Assembly (NCBI RefSeq): GCF_001429545.1
Contig: NZ_LMSP01000023.1
Coordinates: 276,339 to 340,338 of the forward strand
DNA: 64,000 bases
Direction of reading: 5' to 3'
DNA from: Paenibacillus sp. Soil787
GTDB lineage: Bacteria > Bacillota > Bacilli > Paenibacillales > NBRC-103111
Shown here: positions 17,112-25,703 of the stretch, one piece after another
Layout: each line of letters starts with the position of its first letter
How positions within the stretch are numbered: the first letter of the stretch is position 1
Position numbers and translations under genes: made by a program
The notes under the pieces: generated by a model
The model's input: only the letters and a program-made list of their open reading frames with translations
Told to the model about the DNA's origin: nothing
Databases searched by the model: none

Positions 17112-18210
17112 CAGCTTGCCCCCGGTTCTGCATGAATTCGGCCATCATGTGACGTAACCCGGCTATTAACCGTTCGTTGTCTTCGCGAAGACGTATCGCA
17201 ATCCGGCAATAGCGTTTATTGAGGCCTTCAAATAAAGACGCATCTCGGATCAAAATCCCTTGGTGCCCCAAATGCTTCTGGGCCATCTTCACATCGATAT
17301 CCATCCCCTCAGGGAATGAAAAAAGCAAAAAATTCACATCACTAGGTACAACCTCAAGACCTAATTGCTCGAGCTGCCGGGTGAGCCATGGCTTCTCTTC
17401 CTCCAGCCACTGCCAGCTGGACTGCTCAAAATCCACATCATCAAGCACGGCTGTTCCGATGCGCTGAGCTAAATAGTTTACGCTCCACTGCACCTGAAGA
17501 TGTTGGATTTGCCGAATCCTATCGGGGTGAGCCACCATGAATCCTAAGCGTATACCCGGGATGGAATAAAACTTCGTCATCGAGCGGATAACGACAAGCT
17601 GCTCACTGGTGGAAGCAAGTTTGAGTAAAGAGTGTTCTTGCTCATTCGGCACAAAATCCATGAACGCCTCATCGAGCACCAATCTTCGGTTACTCTGAAT
17701 AAGCATATCCAACACTTGACGAGGAACCCGCTTCCCTGTTGGATTATTGGGATGACCTAGAAAGAACAAGTCCGCTGCCGAATAGGCGGCTTCGATATCT
17801 TGCTTCTGCAATTCAAAATAATGAATTGGCGATAGAGGGATGTTATAGATACCGCCGCCTGATTTATGAACCGCCTCCTCATATTCACTAAAAGAAGGCC
17901 TCGCTAATCCGGTTACAGTGGGCTTTAACACTCGCGCCGTCAGATCGATCAGTTCCGCTGCCCCGTTGCCAACCAGGATGCTTTCCACTTCGATATCATA
18001 TTTCAACGAAAGCTTGTTTCTCAGCTCACGCACGGCGGGGTCGGGATATTTGACCATATCACGCCATCCGTCTTTGAGAATATGCTTAACAACCGAAGGA
18101 GGACCTAACGGATTCATATTCGAGCTGAAATCCAAGAATTGCTCCTTCGGACGGCCAAAGGCTTCTTCTGCGGTCCAGAGGTCGCCTCCATGCCCATAGC
18201 GTTCTAGCAT
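17101..18210 (-). CDS. cobD: L-threonine-O-3-phosphate decarboxylase (CobD, enteric naming)
   Basis: This 369-residue PLP enzyme makes (R)-1-amino-2-propanol phosphate, the linker attached to cobyric acid by CbiB. It starts MLERYGHGGDL with FSSNMNPLGPP, typical of CobD, followed by VGNGAAELI, FLGHPNNPTG and the PLP lysine in VIRSMTKFYSIPGIRLGF. ATG 18210 is chosen because AAAGGAG lies 8 bp upstream; an earlier in-frame GTG at 18219 abuts that site. It sits between cobS and cbiP in the operon. Confidence 0.92.
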   Translation of the reverse strand: MLERYGHGGDLWTAEEAFGRPKEQFLDFSSNMNPLGPPSVVKHILKDGWRDMVKYPDPAVRELRNKLSLKYDIEVESILVGNGAAELIDLTARVLKPTVTGLARPSFSEYEEAVHKSGGGIYNIPLSPIHYFELQKQDIEAAYSAADLFFLGHPNNPTGKRVPRQVLDMLIQSNRRLVLDEAFMDFVPNEQEHSLLKLASTSEQLVVIRSMTKFYSIPGIRLGFMVAHPDRIRQIQHLQVQWSVNYLAQRIGTAVLDDVDFEQSSWQWLEEEKPWLTRQLEQLGLEVVPSDVNFLLFSFPEGMDIDVKMAQKHLGHQGILIRDASLFEGLNKRYCRIAIRLREDNERLIAGLRHMMAEFMQNRGQADDE

Positions 18211-18264
18211 GAAATTCACTCCTTTCTCTGTGTTGGAATATCTCTTTTTCAGGATGTTACAAAC

Positions 18265-19116
18265 CTACATGTGGGAAGTAACGAAAATGGTAATGCCCAA
18301 CAAAAGTAGTGTTTCAAGAAGTTCATTCAAAGCACCGTATGTATCTCCGGTTAAACCGCCTAATTTACTGCTTATATATGTGGCCAAAATCCAGCCTGTT
18401 AGAATTGTGCCAATAGCAAAGCTAAAAGTGATAGCTAAACCATTGGCGAAGGAGAACAATGTAACGCTAGAGTCAGCTTGCCACATGGAAAATATTACAA
18501 TAAAAAGCGTAGTAGTAAAGAGGGCTACTAAGCTAGACAGAGTTACATGCCATTTGGTAACTCCGCGAAAAAAACTCCCTAAGCCTGAATTTTGCCGGGC
18601 ATAGGGCCAACCATGAATTGCTGCAACCATAAACCATCGGCTCCAGATGGGAACGATGGCAAGTAAGAAGCATATACCGCCCATTCCACCAGTATCTAGC
18701 AAGGTGTAAAGAAGCGAAAACTTGAGGAGCAGGTGGAGAACACAAACGATGACACCCATGGCGCCTACGCGACTGTCTTTCATGATTTCAAGCATTTGCT
18801 CACGGGGTCTGTGGCTGAGAATACCATCAGCGGTATCCATTAACCCGTCTAGATGCAGGCCCCCTGTTAGGACGACCCAGAACCCCAGCAGCAGAACGGC
18901 TGCGGGCATCGCAGGCAGGACGAGGCTTAACCCTTCGCCTGCAAGGAGTAAAAGAAGACCGATGACGAATCCCGCTAGCGGATAGAATATCACACTTCTT
19001 TGGAATACTCGGTCTGTATAGTCAATTTGCACAGGAATGGGCAAACGGGTTAAAAACTGAAAGGCTGCTATGCAAGCACGCAGCCAATCTAGTAAAACAG
19101 TACGAGCAGTATGCAC
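18265..19116 (-). CDS. cobS: Cobalamin synthase, adenosylcobinamide-GDP ribazoletransferase
   Basis: This 283-residue integral membrane enzyme joins adenosylcobinamide-GDP to alpha-ribazole in the last assembly step. Seen: FQFLTRLPIPV near the N-terminus, the substrate and metal motif GGLHLDGLMDTADGILS, and RDSRVGAMG-like KDSRVGAMGV, all classic for CobS. The start is GTG 19116, with GGGAGG 6 bp upstream and lying inside the end of cbiB (28-bp overlap). Confidence 0.93.
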   Translation of the reverse strand: MHTARTVLLDWLRACIAAFQFLTRLPIPVQIDYTDRVFQRSVIFYPLAGFVIGLLLLLAGEGLSLVLPAMPAAVLLLGFWVVLTGGLHLDGLMDTADGILSHRPREQMLEIMKDSRVGAMGVIVCVLHLLLKFSLLYTLLDTGGMGGICFLLAIVPIWSRWFMVAAIHGWPYARQNSGLGSFFRGVTKWHVTLSSLVALFTTTLFIVIFSMWQADSSVTLFSFANGLAITFSFAIGTILTGWILATYISSKLGGLTGDTYGALNELLETLLLLGITIFVTSHM

Positions 19117-20081
19117 AGCAATCCTCCCATCACTACAAAGCTGACGCCGTAAAGCATCCTCACGGCGTAGACAATATCCTGCTGCGTTCGGGGACGCAGC
19201 GGCCAGCCCAGACGGGCGCGCTCACTCGCAGCGCCGCCATAGATGTTCAGCCCGCCCAGCTCAATTCCGAGTGCCCCGGCTACCGCCGACTCTGGAATTC
19301 CGCTATTCGGGCTGGGGTGTAGGTGCGCGAAGCGGCGAGTCGCTGCCGCTGCGCGCTGCGCCGAGAGGCCCGGCTGCAGCAGGGCGACGAGGATCAACAG
19401 GAGGCCGGTCAGCCGAGCCGGGATCCAGTTCATAACGTCGTCCCAGCGAGCCGACGCCCAGCCGAAATGACGGTATCTGTCATTTCGGTAGCCGACCATC
19501 GAATCCAGTGTATTCGATGCCCGGTACAGCATCGCGAGCGGCGCTCCGCCGATCAGCGCATAGAACAAGGGCGCGATGACCGCGTCGACGATGTTCTCCG
19601 CCACGGTCTCTACGACCGCGCGCGTCAGTTCTTCCTCGCCGAGCTCATCCGTATCGCGGCCTACGATGTAGCCCGTGTACTTGCGAGCATCTGCGAGATT
19701 TCCTGTACGCAGCGGATTGTAAACAAGATAAGCGGCATCCTTTAATCCTTTAATAGCAATCGTTGTGGAAATAAACCACGTAGAGACCAAGTATCCGAGC
19801 CACTCATGTATAGAGCGAGCAGCAAGAATGAGCAGCAGCATCACGCTAAAGCTAAGCACTACAGTAGAAACAGTAAGCATGACACCCTTCGTTCGCAGCC
19901 ATCCAGACGATGATATAACTGATGTCTCTTTTCCTTTATGTAACTTGCCTTCTACCCAGCGAATGAATCGTCCGATGAGAATAACCGGATGTGTCGGCCA
20001 CTTCGGATCACCAATCAGCCAGTCCAGCACAATGGCAGCAGCCGTCATACTAACGATCTCCTGCCAAGAATATATCCACAT
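19089..20081 (-). CDS. cbiB: Adenosylcobinamide-phosphate synthase
   Basis: This 330-residue membrane protein attaches aminopropanol phosphate to cobyric acid. Motifs: DWLIGDPKWPTHPV at the N-terminus, the TSLALKG-like STTIAIKGLKDAA, and SNTLDSMVGYRNDRYRHFGWASAR. ATG 20081 is preferred because GGTGATC just upstream pairs perfectly with the 16S rRNA 3' end; the GTG at 20090 overlaps that site. The central part of the gene (about 19200-19680) is visibly GC-richer than its neighbours. Confidence 0.92.
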   Translation of the reverse strand: MWIYSWQEIVSMTAAAIVLDWLIGDPKWPTHPVILIGRFIRWVEGKLHKGKETSVISSSGWLRTKGVMLTVSTVVLSFSVMLLLILAARSIHEWLGYLVSTWFISTTIAIKGLKDAAYLVYNPLRTGNLADARKYTGYIVGRDTDELGEEELTRAVVETVAENIVDAVIAPLFYALIGGAPLAMLYRASNTLDSMVGYRNDRYRHFGWASARWDDVMNWIPARLTGLLLILVALLQPGLSAQRAAAATRRFAHLHPSPNSGIPESAVAGALGIELGGLNIYGGAASERARLGWPLRPRTQQDIVYAVRMLYGVSFVVMGGLLCILLVLFY

Positions 20082-20112
20082 ATTGATCACCGTTCCATGC
20101 CTAATGACTTAT

Positions 20113-20673
20113 TCATTCCAGTCGATAAGCTCTGCTTTTTAGCTCCATGGGTATGCCAACCGTGACAAGGAATACCTGCTTACATACCCCAGCTAAGCGT
20201 TGATTCATTCGTCCTGCCAAGTCACGAAAACTGCGGCCAAGCGGATATTCCGGCACAATGCCGTCACCCACTTCATTCGTAACCAAGATGAGATGTCCAC
20301 TGTAAGAAGACACTGCTTCTACAAGCTCGTCTATGCGTTTCATTACCTGAGCAGAAGCATCTGCTTCTCCCTCATGATGGAGCAGCCAGTTGGACAGCCA
20401 AAGTGTCAAACAGTCGACCAAGACCACGGCATCTTCCCCGCTCTCCTGCAGATGAAGCAGCAGCTCCCGCAGTTGGAAAGGCTCCTCCCGGGTATCCCAT
20501 GGATACCCCGAGGCAAGCCTCATCTGCAGATGCAGCTCAACCCGCTCCTTCATTTCCTCATCGTAGATGTGGGAAGTCGCGATATAAATCCCTCGCTCGC
20601 TGCCATGCATGGCGAGCTTCTCCGCGAATGAACTCTTGCCGCTGCGCGCGCCGCCCGTAACCAAAACCGCCAT
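20113..20673 (-). CDS. cobU: Adenosylcobinamide kinase / adenosylcobinamide-phosphate guanylyltransferase
   Basis: This 186-residue bifunctional enzyme phosphorylates adenosylcobinamide and then adds GMP. The P-loop GGARSGKSSFAE is at residues 7-18, followed by YIATSHIYDEEM, VDCLTLWLSN and VTNEVGDGIVPEYPLGRSFRDLAG, all conserved in CobU. AAGGAGG precedes ATG 20673. It lies between cobT and cbiB with short gaps. Confidence 0.94.
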   Translation of the reverse strand: MAVLVTGGARSGKSSFAEKLAMHGSERGIYIATSHIYDEEMKERVELHLQMRLASGYPWDTREEPFQLRELLLHLQESGEDAVVLVDCLTLWLSNWLLHHEGEADASAQVMKRIDELVEAVSSYSGHLILVTNEVGDGIVPEYPLGRSFRDLAGRMNQRLAGVCKQVFLVTVGIPMELKSRAYRLE

Positions 20674-20739
20674 GGCGCCTTCGCCTCCTTATCGATGCTT
20701 ACTGCGTAAGCTTGCCTTTACCGGCATGCCGCCAAGCGT

Positions 20740-21813
20740 CTAACCCCGCGACACGCCTGCGCTCTCGAATGTCGCCATTTCCTTCATGATCTTGCCTGCG
20801 GCATCGATCAAGTTAAAGACAAGCACCGCGCCCGTTCCTTCGCCCAGGCGCATATCCATATGCAGCATCGCTGCGAGGCCAACCGCTTCGAGCAGCTTCG
20901 CATGTCCCTGCTCCTGCGATAAGTGCGAGGCGAGCATGTAGGACGCGCTTAGCGGTGCTAATCGGCTCGCCACAAGCGCCGCTGCCGACGAGATGAAGCC
21001 GTCGACAACTACCGGACAGCGATTCTTCGCTGCGCCGAGAATCACGCCAACAAGTCCGGCGATCTCTAGTCCGCCGACCTTCATCAACACATCGAGCGCA
21101 TGCTCAGCGCTTGATCTTCCATCTTCACTCACACGAAGTCCATTCACATCCAGCGCCTTATTCACAACAGACACTTTATGCAGCCATTTGCCATCATCAA
21201 TGCCCGTTCCGCGTCCTACAGCAAGACTGGCATCCAAGCCCGTCAATGCGCACAGAATCGCTGCGCTGGCCGTTGTATTGCCAATCCCCATCTCTCCCAT
21301 AGCAAAGAGTCGATAGCCCTTTTCCACCAACTCGTCCACAACTTCTACTCCGGCTTGTATCGCCAGCACAGTCTCATCCAGCGTTAATGCCGCTTCACGC
21401 GCCATATTACGCGTTCCTTTTCTTACTTTACGGGAAACGAGATTAGGATGCTCCAGATCAGCATTAACCCCCATGTCAACACAGACGACTTCAGCGCCGG
21501 CATGCCTAGCAAGAACATTGACAGCAGCCCCGCCATAAAGGAAATTAAGCACCATTTGAGGCGTTACTTCCGCAGGGAATGCACTAATCCCTTCTTCACA
21601 TACACCGTGATCTCCGGCCATAACAATAACCGCTTTTTTCTCAAAAATCGGCATCACTTCGCCTGTAATTCCAGCAACCTGACGCGCTATATCTTCCAGT
21701 TTCCCGAGACTTCCCTGCGGTTTCGTCAATTGATTCAAATGCTCGTTCGCTTGGTTCACCACATCTTGATCAACAGGCTTAATGCTATCTATAATTGCTT
21801 GCATCTTATTCAT
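20740..21813 (-). CDS. cobT: Nicotinate-nucleotide-dimethylbenzimidazole phosphoribosyltransferase
   Basis: This 357-residue enzyme makes alpha-ribazole 5'-phosphate, activating the lower ligand base. Seen: LTKPQGSLGKLE at the N-terminus, MAGDHGVCEEGISAFP, GEMGIGNTTASAA, and the catalytic-glutamate end MRLGEGTGAVL. GGAGG lies 8 bp before ATG 21813. No alpha-ribazole phosphatase (cobC) is in the operon, so that step must rely on a gene elsewhere or on phosphorylated intermediates. Confidence 0.95.
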   Translation of the reverse strand: MNKMQAIIDSIKPVDQDVVNQANEHLNQLTKPQGSLGKLEDIARQVAGITGEVMPIFEKKAVIVMAGDHGVCEEGISAFPAEVTPQMVLNFLYGGAAVNVLARHAGAEVVCVDMGVNADLEHPNLVSRKVRKGTRNMAREAALTLDETVLAIQAGVEVVDELVEKGYRLFAMGEMGIGNTTASAAILCALTGLDASLAVGRGTGIDDGKWLHKVSVVNKALDVNGLRVSEDGRSSAEHALDVLMKVGGLEIAGLVGVILGAAKNRCPVVVDGFISSAAALVASRLAPLSASYMLASHLSQEQGHAKLLEAVGLAAMLHMDMRLGEGTGAVLVFNLIDAAGKIMKEMATFESAGVSRG

Positions 21814-21836
21814 GATTGTGTCCTCCGATAGCTTAA

Positions 21837-22613
21837 CTATTTTCCTGGCTGTAATAAAATTTGCGGAGCAGCGTTAACAGGGTGCTGCAGGACAATCGGT
21901 TCAGTTCCATACACTTCGCTGATTAATCCGCTAGTAATAATTTCATCTGGTGTTCCAATCGCTGCAAGCTCGCCATTATGTACAACCATTAATCGCGTGC
22001 AGTACTGCGCAGCCAAGTTCAAGTCATGCAGGACAGCTACAACCGTCAACTCGGATTCGCGCTGCCATTCCTTGATGTAGTCCATCATCTGTACTTGATA
22101 GCCAATATCTAGGAACGTTGTTGGTTCATCCAACATAAGCAGCCGTGGCTGCTGAGCCATCACTTTAGCAAGCGCAACACGCTGCCGTTCACCGCCGCTG
22201 AGGCGCTCGATTGTTCGATCAATCAGCGGTTCCAAGTGCAGCTTCCGGACAATCCCATCAATTAATCCTTCCGCATCAGAGGGCTCCTCACCAAGCCAAT
22301 TTTGAAAAGGATACCGGCCCATCTCCACCACTTCACGGACCGTAAAACCTACTGGAGGCAGCGCATCCTGTTGGAGAACAGCAAGCCATCTAGCCAGCTC
22401 TTTTCGTGAATAGGAGGATACTAACCGGCCACCCAGGTCAACACTTCCATTTTTAACAGGATCAATCCCTGATAGTAGACGGAGCAGCGTCGACTTACCG
22501 CTGCCGTTTGGCCCGATAATGCCAAAAAATTCACCCTGCTTAATCTCAAAGCTGATGTTCTCCAGCACTTGCTGTTCCCTAAAGCTTTGGGAAAGGTGCT
22601 CCACTTTAATCAT
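21837..22613 (-). CDS. btuD: Corrinoid ABC transporter, ATP-binding protein
   Basis: This 258-residue ABC ATPase belongs to the iron-siderophore/B12 uptake class. It has Walker A GPNGSGKST, the signature LSGGERQRVALAK, Walker B LLMLDEP and the switch His in VAVLHDLNLAAQYC. ATG 22613 is preferred over an upstream TTG because GAGG lies before it. It follows btuC by five bases. The B12 role rests on the riboswitch and the cob genes in the same operon; sequence alone would also allow iron-siderophore uptake. Confidence 0.9.
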   Translation of the reverse strand: MIKVEHLSQSFREQQVLENISFEIKQGEFFGIIGPNGSGKSTLLRLLSGIDPVKNGSVDLGGRLVSSYSRKELARWLAVLQQDALPPVGFTVREVVEMGRYPFQNWLGEEPSDAEGLIDGIVRKLHLEPLIDRTIERLSGGERQRVALAKVMAQQPRLLMLDEPTTFLDIGYQVQMMDYIKEWQRESELTVVAVLHDLNLAAQYCTRLMVVHNGELAAIGTPDEIITSGLISEVYGTEPIVLQHPVNAAPQILLQPGK

Positions 22614-22618
22614 GTTGA

Positions 22619-23656
22619 TCAACCTCTTAACGTTTTCTTATCCTTGTGGAGCAAATAAGCAAAAAATGGCGCACCCAGAAATGCCGTGATGACCCCAAGA
22701 GGAATTTCGGTGGGACTCAGCAGGGTACGGGCAAGTGTATCTGCCCAGAGGACATAAATGCCGCCGCCAATTGCTGACAACGGAATAATCAACCGATAAT
22801 CCGGCCCTGCCAAGAGTCGCACTAAATGCGGCACGATGAGCCCGACAAAGCCGATTACACCAGCAACCGATACTGCAGCGGCAGTAAGAAATGTTGCCAC
22901 AATAAGCACAATAAGCTTCGTACGCTCTACACTCACACCGAGATGTGATGCCTGCCGCTCACCAAGAGCCAGTAAATTTAACGACCTTGCATAGCTAAGC
23001 AGCACGACAAATCCGATAATTAAATAGGGTGCAATGATATATGTATATGACCAACCTCGCATGGCCAAGCTGCCCATTAGCCAGAAAATAATTTCATTAA
23101 TGACTTGTTTGGAAATAGATACCATGAAGGATACGATTGCCCCTAGAAATGCCTGCATGACCACGCCTGATAAAATAAGCGTCTCCATCTTCAGCTTCCC
23201 ATCGATCTGAGCAAGCTTTAGAACCAGAAATAAAGAAATAAGTCCCGTTACGAAGGCAACAATAGGGATCGACCATTGCCCAAACCACGCCACTTGCAGT
23301 CCGAAATAAATTAAAAATGCGGCTCCTACAGAAGCCCCCGAGGATACACCGAGTGCATAAGGATCCGCAAGTGGATTGCGCAGCACACCTTGAAAAGCTG
23401 CCCCTGCGATCGAGAGTGAAGCCCCTACAAGAATCCCTAGTAATACACGGGGAAATCGTACTTTATTGATGATTTGTTCCGACGACTGCGGCCAGGCGGC
23501 ATCGATGTGATCTCCCAGCCAAGGGATATGCTTGGCGAGAATACTGGCAATTTGCAGAACCGGTAGATTAGCAGTACCCAGTGACAAGCTCGCCACAATA
23601 GAAAGAAGAAGGAGTATAACCCCTACTCCTCCCCATAGCATTAATTTTCTCTTCAT
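22619..23656 (-). CDS. btuC: Corrinoid ABC transporter, permease (FecCD family)
   Basis: This 345-residue permease has about ten hydrophobic segments. FecCD/BtuC motifs include RFPRVLLGILVGASLSIAGA, GVLRNPLADPYALGVSSGAS, and GFVGLIVPHLVRLLAGPDYR near the coupling helix. The last motif is the one that contacts the ATPase. Its ATG lies one base after the btuF stop, with GGTG inside the end of btuF. Confidence 0.92.
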   Translation of the reverse strand: MKRKLMLWGGVGVILLLLSIVASLSLGTANLPVLQIASILAKHIPWLGDHIDAAWPQSSEQIINKVRFPRVLLGILVGASLSIAGAAFQGVLRNPLADPYALGVSSGASVGAAFLIYFGLQVAWFGQWSIPIVAFVTGLISLFLVLKLAQIDGKLKMETLILSGVVMQAFLGAIVSFMVSISKQVINEIIFWLMGSLAMRGWSYTYIIAPYLIIGFVVLLSYARSLNLLALGERQASHLGVSVERTKLIVLIVATFLTAAAVSVAGVIGFVGLIVPHLVRLLAGPDYRLIIPLSAIGGGIYVLWADTLARTLLSPTEIPLGVITAFLGAPFFAYLLHKDKKTLRG

Positions 23657-23657
23657 T

Positions 23658-24671
23658 TTATTTCACCAGTTCGGGATAAATGCCTTTCGCCATTTCAAGC
23701 AATCCTTCGGTCAGTCTTGGACCCGGACGGCTGAGCATGTTCTGGTCGAGGCCGACCACCTGCTTATTCTTCACGGCATCAATAGCATCCCAACCGCTTC
23801 GTGTACGGATAATTTCCTCTAGTGGTTTCTTGCTCTTGCTATCGACTACTCCGTTGGCGAACAGAATAACACCAGGGTTTTGTTGAATGATTTTCTCTTC
23901 ACTGATTTCATACCAGCCACTTTTGTCTCCTGCAACATTAACACCGCCAGAAATCTTGATCAATTCATCCATAAACTCGCCGCTGCCCACTGTCCATCCC
24001 GGGGCAAATTCAATGTATACCTTTTTCTTGTTCTCTTGCTTCACGTCTTTTACCGCATTAACAACCTTTTGAAGGTCCGCTTTCATCTTAGCAACCACTT
24101 TTTCGGCTTGCTCCTGATGATCTGTAATTATTCCATACGTTTGAATATTCGCGATGGCATCGTCCACCGTTTTGGGCTCCACTTTAAACACGTTAATATT
24201 CAAAGCACGCAGCTTTTCTACCGTATCTGATTTCATCGAAACCCCAGTAAATACAACATTTGCGTTAGAAGCGATCACCGCTTCTTGGTTAGGCTTCGTT
24301 ATGCTGCCAAGCTTCGGCTTCGATTTAGCCGCTTCTGGATAATCATCATAATCAGATACCCCAACAATATTAGCCTCCAGCCCTATTGCAAAAAGAGCTT
24401 CAGTCTCCGCCGGGGAGACGGATGCAATACGCTCAGGCGCTTTATCAAATGTAAACTCCTTGCCTGTAGCATCCTTTATTTTCAATGGATAGACCGTTTT
24501 TTTTGCTGCTGTTGTTGGTGTTGCCGTTGCAGCAGGGGCTTTCGTCCCTTCCCCGCCAAGCTTAGACGGATTAGTGATTTCCGTTTCCTTTTTACCGCAA
24601 GCTGCTAGACTCATTGCTGTTACTAGCGCTACTGTAAGAATAAGTGCTTTTTTTACTGAATTCTTTTTCAT
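23658..24671 (-). CDS. btuF: Corrinoid-binding lipoprotein (BtuF-like)
   Basis: This 337-residue extracellular solute-binding protein has a lipoprotein signal ending LAAC (Cys about 25), a Thr/Ala-rich linker, then a BtuF/FhuD fold. Family features are PERIASVSPAETEALFAIGLEANIVGVSDYDDYP and TKPNQEAVIASNANVVFTG. ATG 24671 is preferred over 24695 because GAGAGAGGG lies 8 bp upstream. It is the first gene behind the riboswitch and terminator, so it heads the 11-gene operon. Confidence 0.9.
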   Translation of the reverse strand: MKKNSVKKALILTVALVTAMSLAACGKKETEITNPSKLGGEGTKAPAATATPTTAAKKTVYPLKIKDATGKEFTFDKAPERIASVSPAETEALFAIGLEANIVGVSDYDDYPEAAKSKPKLGSITKPNQEAVIASNANVVFTGVSMKSDTVEKLRALNINVFKVEPKTVDDAIANIQTYGIITDHQEQAEKVVAKMKADLQKVVNAVKDVKQENKKKVYIEFAPGWTVGSGEFMDELIKISGGVNVAGDKSGWYEISEEKIIQQNPGVILFANGVVDSKSKKPLEEIIRTRSGWDAIDAVKNKQVVGLDQNMLSRPGPRLTEGLLEMAKGIYPELVK

Positions 24672-24716
24672 CTGGCAAACCCTCTCTCTAAACAATTTAT
24701 GTCGATTGACCCCAAG

Positions 24717-24797
24717 GATAAACGGCTGCGTCGTCTCTCAGTGACGAGCGCGTTTGTCAAGGTTGATGTGGAGCAAAAGTATAAACTTATACTTTCT
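24717..24797 (+). repeat. Interspersed ~80-bp repeat, copy 1 (in the btuF leader)
   Basis: This segment aligns along its length with 63812-63895. The last ~50 bp are near identical: GCGCGTTTGTCAAGGT, then GCAAAAGTATAA and the palindrome AAGTATAAACTTATACTT. The front part holds a small hairpin whose sequence differs between copies while its pairing is kept. It sits between the riboswitch terminator and the btuF ribosome binding site. Confidence 0.8.
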
Positions 24798-24806
24798 TAT
24801 CAACTA

Positions 24807-24843
24807 ACAAAAAAGCCCCTTTGTTCTCGAAGGAACAAAGGGG
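24807..24843 (-). terminator. Expression-platform terminator of the cobalamin riboswitch
   Basis: The 11-bp perfect stem CCCCTTTGTTC / GAACAAAGGGG has a 6-nt loop and is followed on the minus strand by TTTTTTG. Its place between aptamer and btuF fits premature termination when B12 is bound. Confidence 0.92.
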
Positions 24844-24869
24844 ACGATAAATCGCGGCGCTCAGCAACC

Positions 24870-25065
24870 TAGGGTTGCTTCCTGATTTAACGCGATCCTT
24901 TTCCTCGAAGGATGTCGTAAACGGCACCATGGGCAGGTATCCTGACTCTCCCGGCAACTCATGCCTGGATTACAGTGGCGGGACCGCGCTGGATTTCAAC
25001 CGGCTTCCCTTTTAAGTGGCAATCTCTCCGTAGTGAGCTTACCATCACCTATGGCTGCATATTTT
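24870..25065 (-). promoter_or_regulatory. Cobalamin riboswitch aptamer
   Basis: Read on the minus strand the leader contains GGGAAGCCGGTTGAAATCC, the conserved GCGGTCCCGCCACTGTAA core (B12 box, around 24971-24990), and a GAGTCAGGATACCTGCCC stretch. These come in the order expected of the B12 riboswitch. A terminator follows and then btuF. Effect: high adenosylcobalamin should shut off uptake and synthesis genes. The outer aptamer boundaries are estimates. Confidence 0.95.
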
Positions 25066-25084
25066 ACTATCAATCTATTTGTCG

Positions 25085-25113
25085 ATTATAGACCTCTTGT
25101 TACTTTTGTGCAA
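25085..25113 (-). promoter_or_regulatory. Promoter of the B12 operon
   Basis: On the minus strand TTGCAC (25108-25113) and TATAAT (25085-25090) are 17 bp apart, about 20 bp before the riboswitch aptamer. The -35 box lies inside the last codons of the upstream lipoprotein gene. Confidence 0.8.
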
Positions 25114-25627
25114 TTACTTTGAGCACTTGCTTCGACTCATTCAGCTTCGGAGCATTTTGAGGAATAAAAGCCACCAAGCCTTTCCCTTCAAAACCCTGCT
25201 CTTTCATCCATTTGTTTCCTGCAAGTGGAATACCATACAGATGCTTTTCAGCAGGCTTGCCCTCTTCAGCTATTTGAATAACGCCATCCGGATAATCTTC
25301 CGGTTTGATCGTATCATCCAAAGAAACGAAACCCGCTTGATTACTTAGTGATTTGAATTGATCTTCGGCAAGAATCAAGATACCATTTTCTCCTGCAGCC
25401 AGCTCCACAATCATTTTTTCCAACGAGAAAATAGGCGATGCATTGATTTTGACTGTAGGTACCTCGCCTACCTTGGATTTCAAAGAACTTTCCAGCTTGC
25501 CCCCCGCTTCACTTGGAAAACCATTAGCACCCATAATAAATATTGATACATCCGGCTTCGGCCCGCCGCAACCCGTAAGCATCACCATAAGCCCCACTAT
25601 CATAACCAACAGCCATTTCACTTTCAT
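25100..25627 (-). CDS. Lipoprotein of unknown function
   Basis: This 175-residue protein has a lipoprotein signal (VGLMVMLTGCGG, Cys about 19) and a single soluble domain with no family I can name. The domain begins PDVSIFIMGANGFPSEAG and contains GENGILILAEDQF. Alternating beta and helix patterns suggest an alpha/beta binding fold. ATG 25627 is chosen because the lipobox then sits at the usual distance; GGAGG lies about 12 bp upstream. The B12-operon promoter overlaps its 3' end, so read-through from this gene could feed the riboswitch leader. Confidence 0.75.
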   Translation of the reverse strand: MKVKWLLVMIVGLMVMLTGCGGPKPDVSIFIMGANGFPSEAGGKLESSLKSKVGEVPTVKINASPIFSLEKMIVELAAGENGILILAEDQFKSLSNQAGFVSLDDTIKPEDYPDGVIQIAEEGKPAEKHLYGIPLAGNKWMKEQGFEGKGLVAFIPQNAPKLNESKQVLKVIAQK

Positions 25628-25672
25628 GTTGTGAGCGTACCTCCGTTTGTTATCTGAATCCATCGATAGTCG

Positions 25673-25703
25673 TGAGAAAAGTCGGTTTTCACCGACTTTT
25701 TTT
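25673..25703 (-). terminator. Bidirectional-looking terminator overlapping the Spo0E-like stop codon
   Basis: AAAAGTCGGT / ACCGACTTTT arms with a 4-nt loop have T-runs on both strands. On the minus strand the stem includes the last three codons and stop of the Spo0E-like gene. Confidence 0.8.

Noticed and set aside
25673-25703. Operator for the lipoprotein gene
   Set aside because: The inverted repeat has T-runs on both sides and overlaps the Spo0E-like stop codon, so a terminator explains it better.
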